From: Pholis gunnellus
Taxonomy: Eukaryota > Chordata > Actinopteri > Perciformes > Pholidae
Direction of reading: 5' to 3'
Assembly: GCA_910591455.2 (NCBI GenBank)
Contig: OU342806.1
Location: forward strand, 21,890,535 to 21,954,534
DNA: 64,000 nucleotides
Part shown: in pieces, positions 1 to 13,271 of the stretch
How the letters are laid out: each line of letters starts with the position of its first letter
How positions within the stretch are numbered: the stretch's first letter is position 1
Translations under genes and position numbers: made by a program
Notes under the pieces: generated by a model
What the model was told of the DNA's origin: nothing
Seen by the model: the letters and a program-made list of their open reading frames with translations, nothing else
Database searches by the model: none

Positions 1-69
<69 letters not shown>
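1..69. repeat. (TG)n microsatellite at window edge
   Basis: An uninterrupted TG dinucleotide run starts at the first base, so its true length is unknown. It ends at an A-rich stretch. Any reading frame through it encodes only Cys-Val alternation and is not a gene. Confidence 0.97.
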
Positions 70-75
<6 letters not shown>

Positions 76-169
76 CGGAATAAAAGACCAGCTTGGTGTT
101 GGTTATGCATCGTAGATCCAGTGCTCCCTGGAGAGCAGGAGTCTTCTCTCCCTCACTTTCCCATCTTTA

Positions 170-596
170 ACCCCCCCCCCCCTTCTCTCTCAGTATTCCA
201 TCTTTCTATCTCTCCTCCTTTTTCTTCTAATTTTGCTCTCCTTTCTTTTCATCTCTCCTTCTTCCCCTTCTGTCCTCTCCTTAACACACTCAACATTAAC
301 ATTGCCTTCTATTTTCTCATCTACTCCCCTTTCCTTTATCTTTCTTGTTCCTGTTCTCCTCTCTTTCTTTCTCTCCTCCTCTTTTCTTTCCCCCCTCTTC
401 ATCCTCTCTCCTTCTCTCATCTCCTCTCTTTCCTCCTTTCCTTATCCTTGCCTCTCATCTTTTCCTTTCCTTTTCTCTATCCTGTTCCTTCCTTTTTCTC
501 TCCTCCATCTTCTCCTTCTTCCCTCTTCTCCTGTTCTCTTTTCCTTCATCCTCTTCTTTACCTTGTTTGTCCTCTCCTCTCTTTCTCTCTGTAGTG
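170..596 (+). repeat. long polypyrimidine (C/T-rich) tract
   Basis: About 430 bases are almost entirely C and T on this strand, with a 12-base C run near 171-182. The tract ends in CTCTCTGTAG, which has the form of a splice acceptor. No open, recognisable exon follows, so it is described as low-complexity DNA. Mirror-symmetric stretches of this kind can form triplex (H-)DNA; that is inference from base composition. Confidence 0.85.
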
Positions 597-705
597 ATGG
601 ATGGCCCTCTGGGGCCCCGATGGTCTTGACAGCTCTGAGATCTCTCGTTGGCCCACAGGAGCCTCACAGGAGTGTTTGAGAAAGACGGGGACACGAAAAA
701 CCACA

Positions 706-740
706 TGTGTGTGTGCGTGCGTGCGTGTGTGTGTGCGTGC

Positions 741-778
<38 letters not shown>
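706..778. repeat. (TG)n / (TGCG)n microsatellite
   Basis: The first half is imperfect, with CG interruptions (gtgcgtgc units). The second half is a pure TG run. A shorter AG run (about 858-873) and GT run (about 897-917) follow within 150 bases, making a cluster of simple repeats. Confidence 0.95.
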
Positions 779-781
<3 letters not shown>

Positions 782-3700
782 GCTGGAAGCTTGTTGGGGG
801 GGAAAAAAAGTCTTAAGAGCACTTCAGCGCGCATGTGTTTTTCTTCTCTGCAGTTCTATCTCAAGCAGAGAGAGAGAGAGAGAAAGGTTGACATAATGTG
901 TGTGTGTGTGTGTGTGTTTATGTGTGTTGGGGTGTGAAAAGCAGCACACACACAGGCGGTGGGATTGCGTGCCCTCTCCTTCTCCCTCTCACGCTACCGC
1001 TCCCTCTCGTCCTCCTCTCACTGAGCGAGGTGGGGGAGGCGGCGGGCGGAGGGATAGCTCTTGACATCGCTTGCGTGCGTGACAGAGGATGTAGATTGAT
1101 CGACTCGGCCTGCTTGCACAGCAGCATAAACGGCGAGTAAACAACGCGACAAGAGGACGCGCCGGTGAATGCGAGCTGAACTTTCTCCCAGAAGCTCTTT
1201 GTCTTCTCCCTCTATGGCTTTTTTCACTGTTTCTCTTGAAACCAAAGTAGTCGAGGCGTTTCTGTGTTATTACATCTCAGGCTGCGGTAGAAAGGTGATT
1301 CAAATCCCAAATCCTTGCCACCAAGGAAACGTATATTAGCTTTTGACGACCATAGGAAAAAAGAAGCTTGCCCGGACTGTATTCCAAATGCCAAAATGTA
1401 TAAAGAAGGAAAAGAAGTGTGTTCAAAACCACGTCTGACAGTACAGTACACCGCTTCATGCTCCATTTCATCTTCTGATCACGCAACTGGTGGTCCTCAA
1501 TAATAAGCTGCGTAAATACGATTTTCTGTTTTTCATGCTTCTTCAACCTCTCTTGATGAGGCAGCGAGAGGATGCTGAAACTCCACCAATCGCTTCAACT
1601 CGAAACGAGACAGTTTTAGGAACCTCGCCCCGAAATCTTGTGATGCCATTGAATGGACATGGATTTCAGTGGCCAAGCGCTCATTTCAGAAAGCAAAATG
1701 TCAAAGGCCTGTGCATGAATCAATAGAAAAAAGAATTTGACTGTCTGCTTGGTTTCTTGCAGACACGACTCAGATAAATTCAGACTTGGTGTGGGAATAC
1801 CCTGACCCAGGTGGCTGCAGCAGGCTCAGCAAAGTAGCTCAGACTCCGTCCTCCCCAGCCATGTGCTGCTACTCCTCTTGGGCTATTCTGAGGCATTCTC
1901 AGGAAATGACTTTGTATGCTATCCATGTAATCATGAATGATGAAGTATACAGACCTCAAAAGGCCATACAGGGCAGGCGCGACATGAGGTGGATGGGTCC
2001 GTCAAACAGCGATCTTTCAGCGAGGAGACCACTTGTTTGTTTCCTATGTAAACCGAGGAATCAACGTTTGTGTTCTTGTCACGTAACTTCCGTGGGCAGT
2101 ATTTTCCATAACCTAACTGGTTTTGTTGCTGAAACCTAACTGTGACACAGTTTTTACAATTTGTTTTACTGTGAAAACTGAAGTTTTATTTTGAAAAGAT
2201 AGTATGCGAGGAGTAACTTTTTGTAAGACATCCTACGAACCGTTTTTTTACGAGGATACGTTGCCCGGAGACATCATGGCTCCAGTCCAAGCTAGATGCA
2301 AAACTCATTTAGATTTTTATTAATCAAGATCTCATTCTTTTGCTCACCACTCAAAGTTTATGACCATTGACCGAAAAAAACAGCATTATTGTGCTCGTTA
2401 TCTCTGAAGGTCTTTATGTCTTGAATGCTAAATTATAGCATCTTAACAGGTTATGTCTTTATGACTTTAAAAGCATTGTGACACCTTCACATAAAAGTGC
2501 TACATCAATGCTGTGATATATCATTTGGGTTCTGGCAGGCTTCCACTTGTGTGGGACGAAACTAACACCCCCTAATCAGAGACATGCGACACAGGGCGGT
2601 TTTTTTCCATTGCTATTGATTTTATTGTCAATGTATTTTTTTGAACTGATTCATGAATACTTTCACACAGAACGTGGGATTATGCGGCAAAAGGTGTTTG
2701 CCGAAACAAGGTTGATTTTTTTCCTGAGCTTTCACATCGCGAATAAAGACATCAATCAATCCCATTGGTGGGGAACAAGTTGATGGCCCTGAGCGTCGTA
2801 AAACAACAAGTCAGAGGCTTCGTAGTCTGAACCAAGACAGCAAATTACTCCTGTCAACCTTGACAAAGACAGCGCATGCCAGATCTTACCTTTCACACTA
2901 AAAGGTCTAGATATATAATATTTGCAGGTGAGGATTTTGCTTTTTCTTGTCATTTCAGAGAAAATTGGTCTAATTTAGTGTATTTATATACAGGCACAAG
3001 TGAGGCATATGGAAAAGTCAGTCTGACAACAATAAATGGCCATAGTGTAATAATGGACATCTTCCCCGTGCAATGCTTAGTGCATCATTTCTTATCACGG
3101 TACCACTGGGATTCCACCAGCCGCGGCTTGTTGTGCTCTGAGGCACTTCACCAGCATTGTCTAAAGTGGTTGCAATCGCATTCACAATGTGGCATTGGTT
3201 ACTTCATATATTTCCTGGCTCTGAAAGTTATCACGTACCATTCATATTCGGATCTGTCTTCAATTCTATTCTGCATCTACTTGATTATAAAATGATAAAG
3301 TGTTGTAGTCATACATTGCCTTTGCAATGCTTCACAGTGTAACGGCTCACACGGGCTGTGTAAAATGCATAAGATATTAAAGCTGGTTTTCATAATCTCT
3401 TGGGGGAAATAAATGCTGGCTGGCAGAAATGCTTCGAACCACTGGCCTACTTTCCTATCCAAACCCAACCAAGTCAGTGTTTCAGTCCCAAACGTGGACT
3501 ATTTTAAATTTTTTTGGTTTCATTTGATTAATCAACAACTTTCCCAAAGATTTATAGAATAAAACACTTATCATACTCTGTCAGGACTGATTTCTATCGT
3601 TCTCACTGGCCACCTACCTTCACCAAGAAGGAGACCGGATGTCAAAAATCCTTGAAAATGACATCAGAAAAGCAGGCAATCAATATCTCCTTTCAATGAA

Positions 3701-3955
3701 GAAAAAGGGTAGAAGGTATCATTAATACACAAAAGTTCATATTTTAAGACATGAGTTGGACGACATTGTTCAAAGTGAAAACGTCAAAGGATTCAAAAGG
3801 TAAACCATAAACCAGTGCAGTAAGCTGTCAAGCTATCTATACTGTACACCCTTATAGAAATATATACTGTCCTGTCCGACTGGACGGCGCCTCGTTTGCC
3901 AAATGCACACGAGGCCCACAGATCCCTCTCTGGGGAATTTTCCACTTTTACCCCC

Positions 3956-3957
<2 letters not shown>
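779..3957. other. no gene seen; CpG-richer patch then AT-rich DNA
   Basis: About 950-1190 is GC- and CpG-richer (a ggcggcgggcgg run, then cgcgacaag and gcgccgg). It could be a small CpG island or unmethylated regulatory patch, but no exon can be attached to it. About 2226-2270 (taagacatcctacgaacc then cgaggatacgtt) resembles a dispersed fish repeat I have met before. The rest is AT-rich. An open frame at 2876-3295 shows no recognisable domain and is probably chance. Confidence 0.5.

Positions 3958-3958
<1 letters not shown>

Positions 3959-4027
<69 letters not shown>
3959..4027. repeat. (CA)n microsatellite
   Basis: A pure CA run of about 34 units, preceded by ccccccgcg. Confidence 0.97.
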
Positions 4028-4030
<3 letters not shown>

Positions 4031-5672
4031 ACTTGAATTAATAAACCTGCCTCTCGTTGTGGACTTATGTTCTCTCCGAATCTGTCCCCTCTAATGCACT
4101 TTAACCTAAGCTCGGTTTCATAACGTCGCCTAAGCTCCCACAGCGCTACACGTATCCCTGCTTTTACGTGCACTCTCGTGCACTTTACATTACTAAAAGC
4201 ATCGGCTAAATAGGATTCAGCGTGTCTCTCGTGTTTTCTGCCCCTATAAGCTCTGCAAGCTTTCAGCTGTGTCAGCTGTCTGTGTGTGTGCATGTTTCCT
4301 TATGTATAGATACATTATATGCGGTATGATGTGAATGCACCGTTGTGTGCGAGTGTAAACGGAGGGAGCGTGAGAGGCAGAGATCAGTGTGGGTCAGTGG
4401 GTATGGCTCAGCGCTGCTGTATGGTTTTAGATGCAGGAGAGGGCCGCGGGGATGTTATTTAAAGCTGATTAAATGTTCACACTTGTGGTCAAGTCAAGCA
4501 GCCACTCGGTGTCCCCAGCTGAACTGAGGCCAACACAAAGCCTTCTGTGGTGTCAGGGGAGAGCAGAACAGCGGCCAGTGAGTCAGGAAGGGGCTTTTCA
4601 TTATGATACTTTTTTTAAATATAACTTTTTTTTCCCCCCCTGCTGAAGCCCCTAGACTTAACATACTGTTTCCAACTTGTTTCTTTGCACTCACATGTAT
4701 GTACAGATGGGTGACAAATGTCAGGAAAAGGCAACTTTAAGTGTCTTAGTAAGGAACAGCTTCAGTGCTCCTGTAGATTCTCCATGTTTCTTGAACTTCT
4801 GAAAAGATATCCCATCATTTGGTGTTTTGCGGAGGGTGACGCTGTCTTGCAACACGCACCACTTGATGACGGTTGACTCGCCAAGGTGTGAGGACACGCC
4901 ACTGTCCTACTTCCCAGCGCCGACGCACTTGCACACTCCTGAAAAGCGGCAAATTTGTCATATTTGTCCCATACTTTGATACCTATCTTGTCCCTTGAGG
5001 AGCGCCAGTTGTTTGCAATGAAATGACCCAAATCAAATGTTGAGTTTTTGACCACTAGTAGCACTATGGAGCAATGTTTTAATGAACTAGTCCACTTCTT
5101 ACATCTCCTGCACTGGAAGAGTATGCACATCATATGAATGTGGTGTAAATGCAAGAATTTTTTATTTTTTTAAATGATGAAGGAGTCACAATTAATTTCA
5201 GTAAGAAACAGTGAAATAACTATTTATCATGTTTTTATAAATGAGTCATAGAATAGGCCAATACTTAAAAAAACAAACCCAACATTTAGGATTACTAAAT
5301 GCTAACTAATCCCAGTATTCCTAAATTGTTGCTGAAGATCACCAAAACAAGTCTGAATTGTTGAATCGCTGAATGGCTTTCCCGTGAGGGTTTTATCCAG
5401 CACGTAATAATCACTGTCTTTAGACTCTTGAACCACTCAAGTGTGAAATAAAATCCACTTCCATGACAAATATGCTGGGGTTTAATGGCAGCCATCTGTA
5501 GCAAAGGAGATTACTGTGATGAAGCAGGAAGTGCGTTTTCTATACATCTTAATTCTACGGGTCAGTGGAGCTCGCTGCAGATCAGCAGATGAAAGTGCTG
5601 CTGGGTTTATTCCTAGGAAGGTGAAGTCGGGACACGGCACACGGCTGTGACACAGTTTGCGTCAAGGAAAGC
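4028..5672. other. no gene seen
   Basis: Unique-looking, mostly AT-rich DNA. At about 4191-4210 the string aaaagcatcggctaaat resembles the conserved 3' part of tRNA-derived fish SINEs, but no tRNA-like head with A and B boxes was found. No spliceable exon or conserved protein segment was recognised on either strand. Confidence 0.4.
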
Positions 5673-6408
5673 ATCTGCATTAGGGCTGCAACAACGAATC
5701 GATAAAATCGATAAAAATCGATTATTAAAAGAGTTGGCAACGAATTTCATTATCGATTCGTTGTGTCGGCGATTATTACGCCACTCAATAAGTGGCGGAG
5801 ATGTTTGAGTGAATAACGGAACAGGACTCCGGTTCTGTAGCTGACGCTGACCGGCGTTTAAACGTTGCCATGACAACACCGGAAGTTGATTTACACGATT
5901 TGTATTATTTTCGCGTCATTCGCGCCACCGCCGCCGGGGACCTCGCGTTTGGTCGCGATCGCCAGGGACCTATTCACACAGGTGTGTGAACACCAAACGT
6001 GACGAACGCGATGAACGCGGCCGGTATCTCCGGGGACTAATTGTGTCCATTCGCGTGCATCGCGTGCATCGCGCTGGAGAGGGGGCGTGGCTTATCGGCC
6101 TGAAAAAGCCGTTCACTGATGGATCAGCGCGTGTCTACCCTTCACTGAGAGGCGTGGGTAAACCCGCTGAACCCCACTCCTGATATTAGTCCACTTATTT
6201 TTTAAATAATTACTTTAACAGCTCAGGGATGTTCAACCTGTTTGTGCACTTTGTGAAGATGTGTTGCTCTGTGAATGTGCACTGTCAGTTCAGGGTTGGA
6301 AATTAATGCTTTTTTGTTTTTTGTATCCGATTCATCGATTAATCGAACAAATAATCGACAGATTAATCGATTATTAAAATAATCGTTAGTTGCAGCCCTA
6401 ATCTGCAT
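5673..6408. mobile_element. hAT-type non-autonomous DNA transposon (MITE)
   Basis: A 720-bp element (5681-6400) is bounded by perfect 12-bp terminal inverted repeats, tagggctgcaac and gttgcagcccta. It is flanked on both sides by the same 8-bp target-site duplication, atctgcat (5673-5680 and 6401-6408). Eight-base duplications are the hallmark of the hAT superfamily. The subterminal regions are rich in atcgatta-type motifs. The 5880-6180 core is markedly CpG-rich and carries short direct repeats (gcgtgcatc twice). No transposase frame is present, so it must have moved with enzyme supplied by an autonomous relative. The intact ends and exact duplication argue for a fairly young insertion. The superfamily call is firm; the family name is not known to me. 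Confidence 0.93.
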
Positions 6409-7977
<1,569 letters not shown>

Positions 7978-8441
7978 ATGCAGCATGTTAGGTACCAATG
8001 TTGCTAATGCACTGCAATATCTATTTCCTTATAACCTTAAACACGTCTAATATTGTAATGCTGGAGAAGAGCTTTACAAACTGATCACAAATGTTGACTC
8101 TTGTCGACAGAATCTATTCTGCAGCAGCCCCCAACTGTCTTTAAATTCTTTTCAAAATTCTTTTCAAAATGTCTCTGTCTCTTGACAGATGAGAGATTTC
8201 AACCCAAGTCCACCCATTTTAGTTCATACTCTTGTATCATACCAAAGCATATCAAGCTAAACAACAGATATTTGCATATGAATGCAGAGTCTGTGAGCAA
8301 AAGGGAAAGATTTTGGTATCGGAAGCACTCTGGGTTGCATTTGTCGTCCGAGAAGTATCGACCAATCCAGTTTGAGCGGGCTTTGGTTGCATGCAGGTAT
8401 ACAACAAAAGAGGGCCAACGCATTGGCCGAAATGCAATATT

Positions 8442-8737
8442 GGAACCCATCGGCTACCGTCTGACAATGATTTAGCTTTTTGTTAGCTAACAAATAAACT
8501 GTTCACTGAGTCTTAACTGTCTACTTGTGAAATAATCCGGTAGTAGACGTTGTATATTAGCTCCAACTTCATTCTCAAGTTGCGAATCGGACTGTAAACG
8601 ATGCCGAGCGCAGGGAAGAGGAAGTCTTGGCCCGGATATACGTCATGTGGATATCCGCTGTCTACCGGAATACACGATATACTGTCAGTTTCCCACAGAG
8701 GCTAAATTCGTCATCAGGCCGATAGCCAATGGGTTCC
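8442..8737. repeat. inverted-repeat element (imperfect arms about 40 bp)
   Basis: The left arm begins ggaacccatcggctacc (8442) and runs through a gatttagc string. The right arm contains gctaaattcgtcatc and ends gatagccaatgggttcc (8737). Reverse-complementing the right arm aligns it with the left, with a few substitutions and small gaps. This suggests a foldback-like MITE or two inverted copies of one repeat. No clear target-site duplication was found, so the borders are approximate. Open frames through the left arm (8101-8475) are probably repeat sequence. Confidence 0.5.
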
Positions 8738-9539
8738 GGGATTGATCTCAAACAGGACCCATATGACTAATATGAATGTTTTCTGATCTGTAACCTAGCA
8801 CACCCATGAGTGTAGCCTTTACGTGATTAAAGCATGCTTGAAATGTAATCAAATGGGATAAGTTTATGTCCGCAAAATAAATGACACACCGATTAGTTCC
8901 AGACCCATGAATCACACCAACATCTCCTTTTTTCCAGCAGTTTAAAGGGTCTGGTGTTGTGCCCATTTCCGTCTGTTCCTGCAGTCGGGAAAACAACAGT
9001 AAATCCTGGAGGTTTGCAGAGGTGCCGAGATGAACACCTCGTCAAGAAAACCGATTGGTTGAACTCGTTATCGGGACACGGCTGAGAGACAGAAAACATA
9101 GAAAAAGACTGAATGGTTGAGTGAAAACAAAATGACAGTTCAGTCTGATTGTCAGGCTATCCTCCTCCCTTCTAGTCTTTTGTCCTTCCACTTTCCTTCC
9201 TTATTCAATCTTTCCTTTCAACCTTGCTTCCATCCTCGCTTTTTGCCTCCTTAATTCTCTTGTTTACTTTTGAAAATTGAAATATGTGTTCTTCCTTTGT
9301 ATCCACACGAACCAACAGTGGAAGTCTGATCACGATCTCGGGCAGTTTAGTTTGAACTCACTGGGTTTATTTTTTCTTTCTTACAGATAGTTTGTTCTGT
9401 ATGTGTGCGTGCATGACGAGACAGACTGGGTAATGACTCTCTCTAATAGGGCTTAGTTCAGCTGTCCGCATAATGCCGTCTGGCCTTTGTTTAATCTGAG
9501 CTCAACATACTCCGTCTCCGGTTGACAAGGGGTTAACCT

Positions 9540-10410
9540 AGAAAAAGAAAAGGGGGAGGAAACGAGAGGGGGAAGGAGAGAACGAGAAGGAAAGGAGATG
9601 TCCTGAAAATAAAGGGACAAGTAAAGGGTCGTGGCAGTCATCCAGACAGACAGATAGCATCACGTTGGAAAGGAGTGATCTGGATGAAGAGGCTGCTGTT
9701 AATGACCGTTCAGCAGTGACCCTGAGCAGAGGTAATGATGCTCTGATACACGCACAGCAAATTAGCTGTAAAGGGAAGGAAGGAAGGAAGGGAGGAAGGG
9801 CAGAAGAGGAGGTATAAAAAGAAAAGGGGAAACTAATAGATACGGCATATACAGAAAAGTGTGACAATGACGTTAAACTTTAACCCTGCAGAGGTAATGA
9901 TGCTGCTAGTTGGGCATCAGCTATAAACTAGAAGAGGAAATTAAAGGACAGAGAAGACAGCAATGAAAGGAAGGAAACAATAGCATAAGAAAAGAGATAA
10001 GAAGGGAGTACAGGAAAGGAAACAAAAGAAACTGAGGAATGAAATTGGGGGAAATGGATGGAAAGGAATGAAAACAACAGGGTAGGACACAAGGAGAAAG
10101 AAAAGGAAATGAGACAAGTAGAATGAAGGCAAGAGAAGGAGATGAAACAAAAGTATAGGAGAGGATGTAAAGAAGGGAAGAGATTAGGGGTAAGGGAAGG
10201 CAAAGTCATAGAAATATAGAAAATAGACAATGAGGAGAAAATCCAGTGAAATTACAGCATAGGGAAGGAAAGGCAGAGGGATAAAAGAAAAGGAAGCAAA
10301 GGAAAATAGGAAAGAACCTTCGCTAAAATGCTAACCTAAGCCTAGCTTAGACAAAGAAAGAAAGAAAGACATGGGGATGAAATGAAAGAAAAGAGACTTA
10401 GAAATGAGTG
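9540..10410. repeat. purine-rich tract with repeated modules
   Basis: This segment is dominated by A and G on the + strand (ggaaggaaggaagggagg near 9775, aaagaaagaaagaaag near 10353). Within it the word cagaggtaatgatgct occurs at about 9727 and again at about 9889, in similar surroundings (a nearby gtgac or gtta string, a following agctgtaaa or agctataaa). A third, degraded version (ctctgcgaaggtagtgac) sits at about 10445. It looks like an old tandem duplication whose spacers have filled with purine repeats. The minus-strand frames across it are low-complexity Ser/Phe/Leu and not genes. Confidence 0.55.
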
Positions 10411-11217
10411 AGTGTGTTCGCTGCGATGATGAGTTTGAACTGTAACCTCTGCGAAGGTAGTGACACCACAAGGCCTCGGCTAAAAGATTAGCCACAGTGC
10501 TAACTAGCAGAGTGTGAGCCACAGGGGAGCCATCTGGTCTGGAAGACATGAATCTTATGTATGTGGAGAGAGAGCGAGGTGGACCCGGGCTTGGGGGTTG
10601 TTAGATTAATGGACCCTCGTCTCAGTCATGGTGGACCCCTGTCCCCAACTAGACGGTCAAGGCCTTATCCTAATGATAATGCTCATAGTGTGAGTGCATC
10701 TTTGGCAGATGAGGTGTACATTGTGTTTCCTGAAAAATTATAAGCAGCCCAGGAGAGAAATCAATGTCTCAATTACACCAGAGCTGCATTCAGCACAGAT
10801 GTTGCCTTTGTGAGTCACCAACCGTCCACCGTTGTGAATATGCGCATTAGGGTTTAATGTTTTCTTGTGGCTTTAAAAGGACTTCCTTGGAATATATATA
10901 AATATATAAAAAATATTGATCTCACAAATAAAGTTGACTTTTAAGCACACGTAATTAATCATAGTATGGTCTTTACTACTTTTAGTACTTAAAATATCTT
11001 TGAGATGAAAAATGCACGATGTCACCATTAGGAATGGTTTAATCATAATTTTCTTCTATTTATTTTTAATGTACATCTGACCTGATGTTATTACTGAGTT
11101 GGTGGCATTCTGGCATGTCCTTTAGGTGGCTTGATTAGTTACTCTTGGACAGAGTAAACAGTTTGTTTACATTTTTTCAAAATTGTCACCAGTAAATCTA
11201 TACCAAATTCGCTATTT

Positions 11218-11263
11218 GCGGCACTTGTTTGTGGCACTTGTTTGCGGCACTTGTTTGCGGCGT
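11218..11263. repeat. 13-bp minisatellite, about 3.5 units
   Basis: The unit gcggcacttgttt is repeated three times with one substitution (gtgg in the second unit), followed by a partial fourth unit (gcggc). Confidence 0.85.
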
Positions 11264-12350
11264 ACCCATGGATGTGCCGGCAACGATCACTGTATTACTT
11301 TGATACTCAAAAAATGTGATTATTCTCAGTCAGATTCTGTAGTTGAGAGCGTTCTTTTCTGTGATTTGAAAGCAGAATTTATGCTAATTTAATCATGATA
11401 CGCTCAGAGATAATGATATGCTCAGTTGTATCTGTTGTCTTGAGTTATGACTCAGAGGAGGAGTACTATTTTTGACACAAAGTGCAGCAATCAGGCGCTA
11501 AGGGTTTTTAAAGTGCCTTGATGTCCTCCATGAGTTGTACGTTGGTGAACGGGCCAAACTAACTTCTTGTTGATTTTAGAACACTTGTTCATTGCATGCA
11601 CCTCACACGGGGTCTTTGCCTCATCCCTCTCCCTCTGCACCCCAACATCTCATTGTAAAGTAGAACCCAGTTGGAACTGCCTGCACAGTCTTTTGTTTAA
11701 AGATTTTGCACAGAAGTTGCTGCAGCTCAAAGTCGATCCATTCTTAATACCGTGTGGCATTTCACATCAGACAGTTGTGTAATAGTGTTAATGAGGTTTG
11801 GAGAAGGAGTCTCTCTACATTACATTTGATAATTCTCAATACGTAAACACACACACATATGTTAAGAATCCCAGGTTCCCAGTGTTATTTTTCCTGTGAA
11901 TTGGGACCAGATTTTGGCGTGAATTAGTAGGAAACACCAGGATCTCTTTCCCTAGTATTCAGCCCTAATGTGTCTGCGTCAGTATGTGTGTGTAAATATA
12001 CAACGACACACAGACCTCCTAAATTTACAGTAATGTAAGCATTGTGCCAGCAGGATAAACACATTTAACAAGGAGAAGGACACAAGAAGACACTGACGAC
12101 AAATCAACAGCTTAAGTATAAAACAGTGGACTCTTGTTTTTTTTTTTGCTACAAATGGAAGCTCATAGAAACATATCTTCTTTATTTCTACTTTCTTTCT
12201 CTCTGTATTCTCCTCTCTTCTCTCTCCCATTAAGCAAACCTCATGCTGTGCTCTGATGTTGCGTGCCGGGCCGGGTCGCCTTAAACCTCTCAAGGACACA
12301 CTCATGTTTTGGGGGATGAGGTGGTGACAGACGTGGAGTGTGTGTGTATT

Positions 12351-12387
<37 letters not shown>

Positions 12388-12389
12388 TT

Positions 12390-12624
12390 GTACTTGCATA
12401 TCTGTCTTTGTGAGGACCAATTTGCGTTTGAGAGGCGAACATTTTCCCCCTCCTCACTTCTTCAAAGGCCTGTTTGAGTGTTTTTAAGGTTACGGTTAGA
12501 ATTAGATTCAGGTTAGGCTTAAGATAAGGGTTGAGCTTAGGCATTTGGTTGTGATGGTTAATGTTAGGGTAAGGGTCAAGAGAATGCATTATCTCAATGA
12601 GTGTCCTCACAAAGACAGAAGTAC
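12390..12624. mobile_element. short TIR element (MITE-like) embedded in TG repeats
   Basis: The left end contains ctgtctttgtgaggacc and the right end gtcctcacaaagacag, which are inverted complements over about 15 bases. The interior carries repeated ggttagggt-like words (ttaaggttacggttag, gttagggtaagggtc). A TG run abuts each side (about 12355-12384 and 12629-12646). I recognise this wording from a repeat common in teleost introns and intergenic DNA. No coding capacity is present. A possible fragment of the same end (ggtcctcacaaaggtagaa) lies at about 37911-37929. Superfamily is not assigned. Confidence 0.75.
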
Positions 12625-12646
12625 CGAGTGTGTGTGTGTGTGTGTG

Positions 12647-13271
12647 TTGTTGGAAATGATGAAGTCATTCTTTCATTTGCAGTCACTCAGATGTCTCTGA
12701 TTACAACGTATTTAGCAGTGTCATCCTCCTGTATTCCTCCGTACTAAAGAATAAACTCAGCTGCTTTTCATTTTATGGCACCAGCAGATATTTAGAGAAT
12801 CTGGATTTGGTTTTAGTGGCCAATCACATTTAGTTTCACAATATTGACCGCTTGAGCTGGGATCATATTATGGGATTTCAGGGGGCGTAATAGAGTTTTC
12901 TGCGACTAAGAAGTCACATTGTCTGTCTCAGTTTGGTATGGTTAATACGCGTGGAATGTTTTGAATTGTAATAACTAATGTGGTCCAGTGACATTTCATC
13001 AGGTCAAAATTGATTTTGTCCAATAGCCAACTTTGGTTACCCGCTAAACCAATGTAATTCCCATCGGCCTCAGCTGTACTTAGCAATTGTTAGCATGCTA
13101 ACTCACAGCTTAACACAGTCGTAAGCATGTCTGTACTTTTGTTATCAAAGAATCAGACATTTTCTGACACAACTCTGATTCAAGTGCTCCAACTGTCCAT
13201 CACCTTACATTGTCTATAAGAAGATGAACGGGACTTTTACATCCCTGGATCTAGTGGAAGTCACTTTGTTA
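12647..13271. other. no gene seen
   Basis: Moderately AT-rich DNA without repeats I recognise and without conserved coding signal. The open frame that begins at 13224 runs into the repeat starting at 13272. Confidence 0.4.

Larger units (their letters stand above)
8738..12354. other. no gene; purine-rich tract and AT-rich DNA
   Basis: About 9150-9260 is pyrimidine-rich. About 9540-10410 is strongly purine-rich on the + strand. About 10780-11560 is AT-rich with a small minisatellite at 11218. About 11820-12350 is unremarkable. No coding segment was recognised on either strand. Confidence 0.45.

Noticed and set aside
2876..3295. 139-codon open frame on the + strand
   Set aside because: No recognisable domain, odd composition, no splice context or conserved words; AT-rich DNA of this length gives such frames by chance.
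4185..4215. SINE-like 3' word aaaagcatcggctaaat
   Set aside because: Only the tail-like word is present; no A and B box promoter or tRNA-like head was found upstream.
8101..8475. 124-codon open frame on the + strand
   Set aside because: Its second half lies in or next to the inverted-repeat element and it contains a local duplication (ttcttttcaaaa twice); no protein family resemblance.
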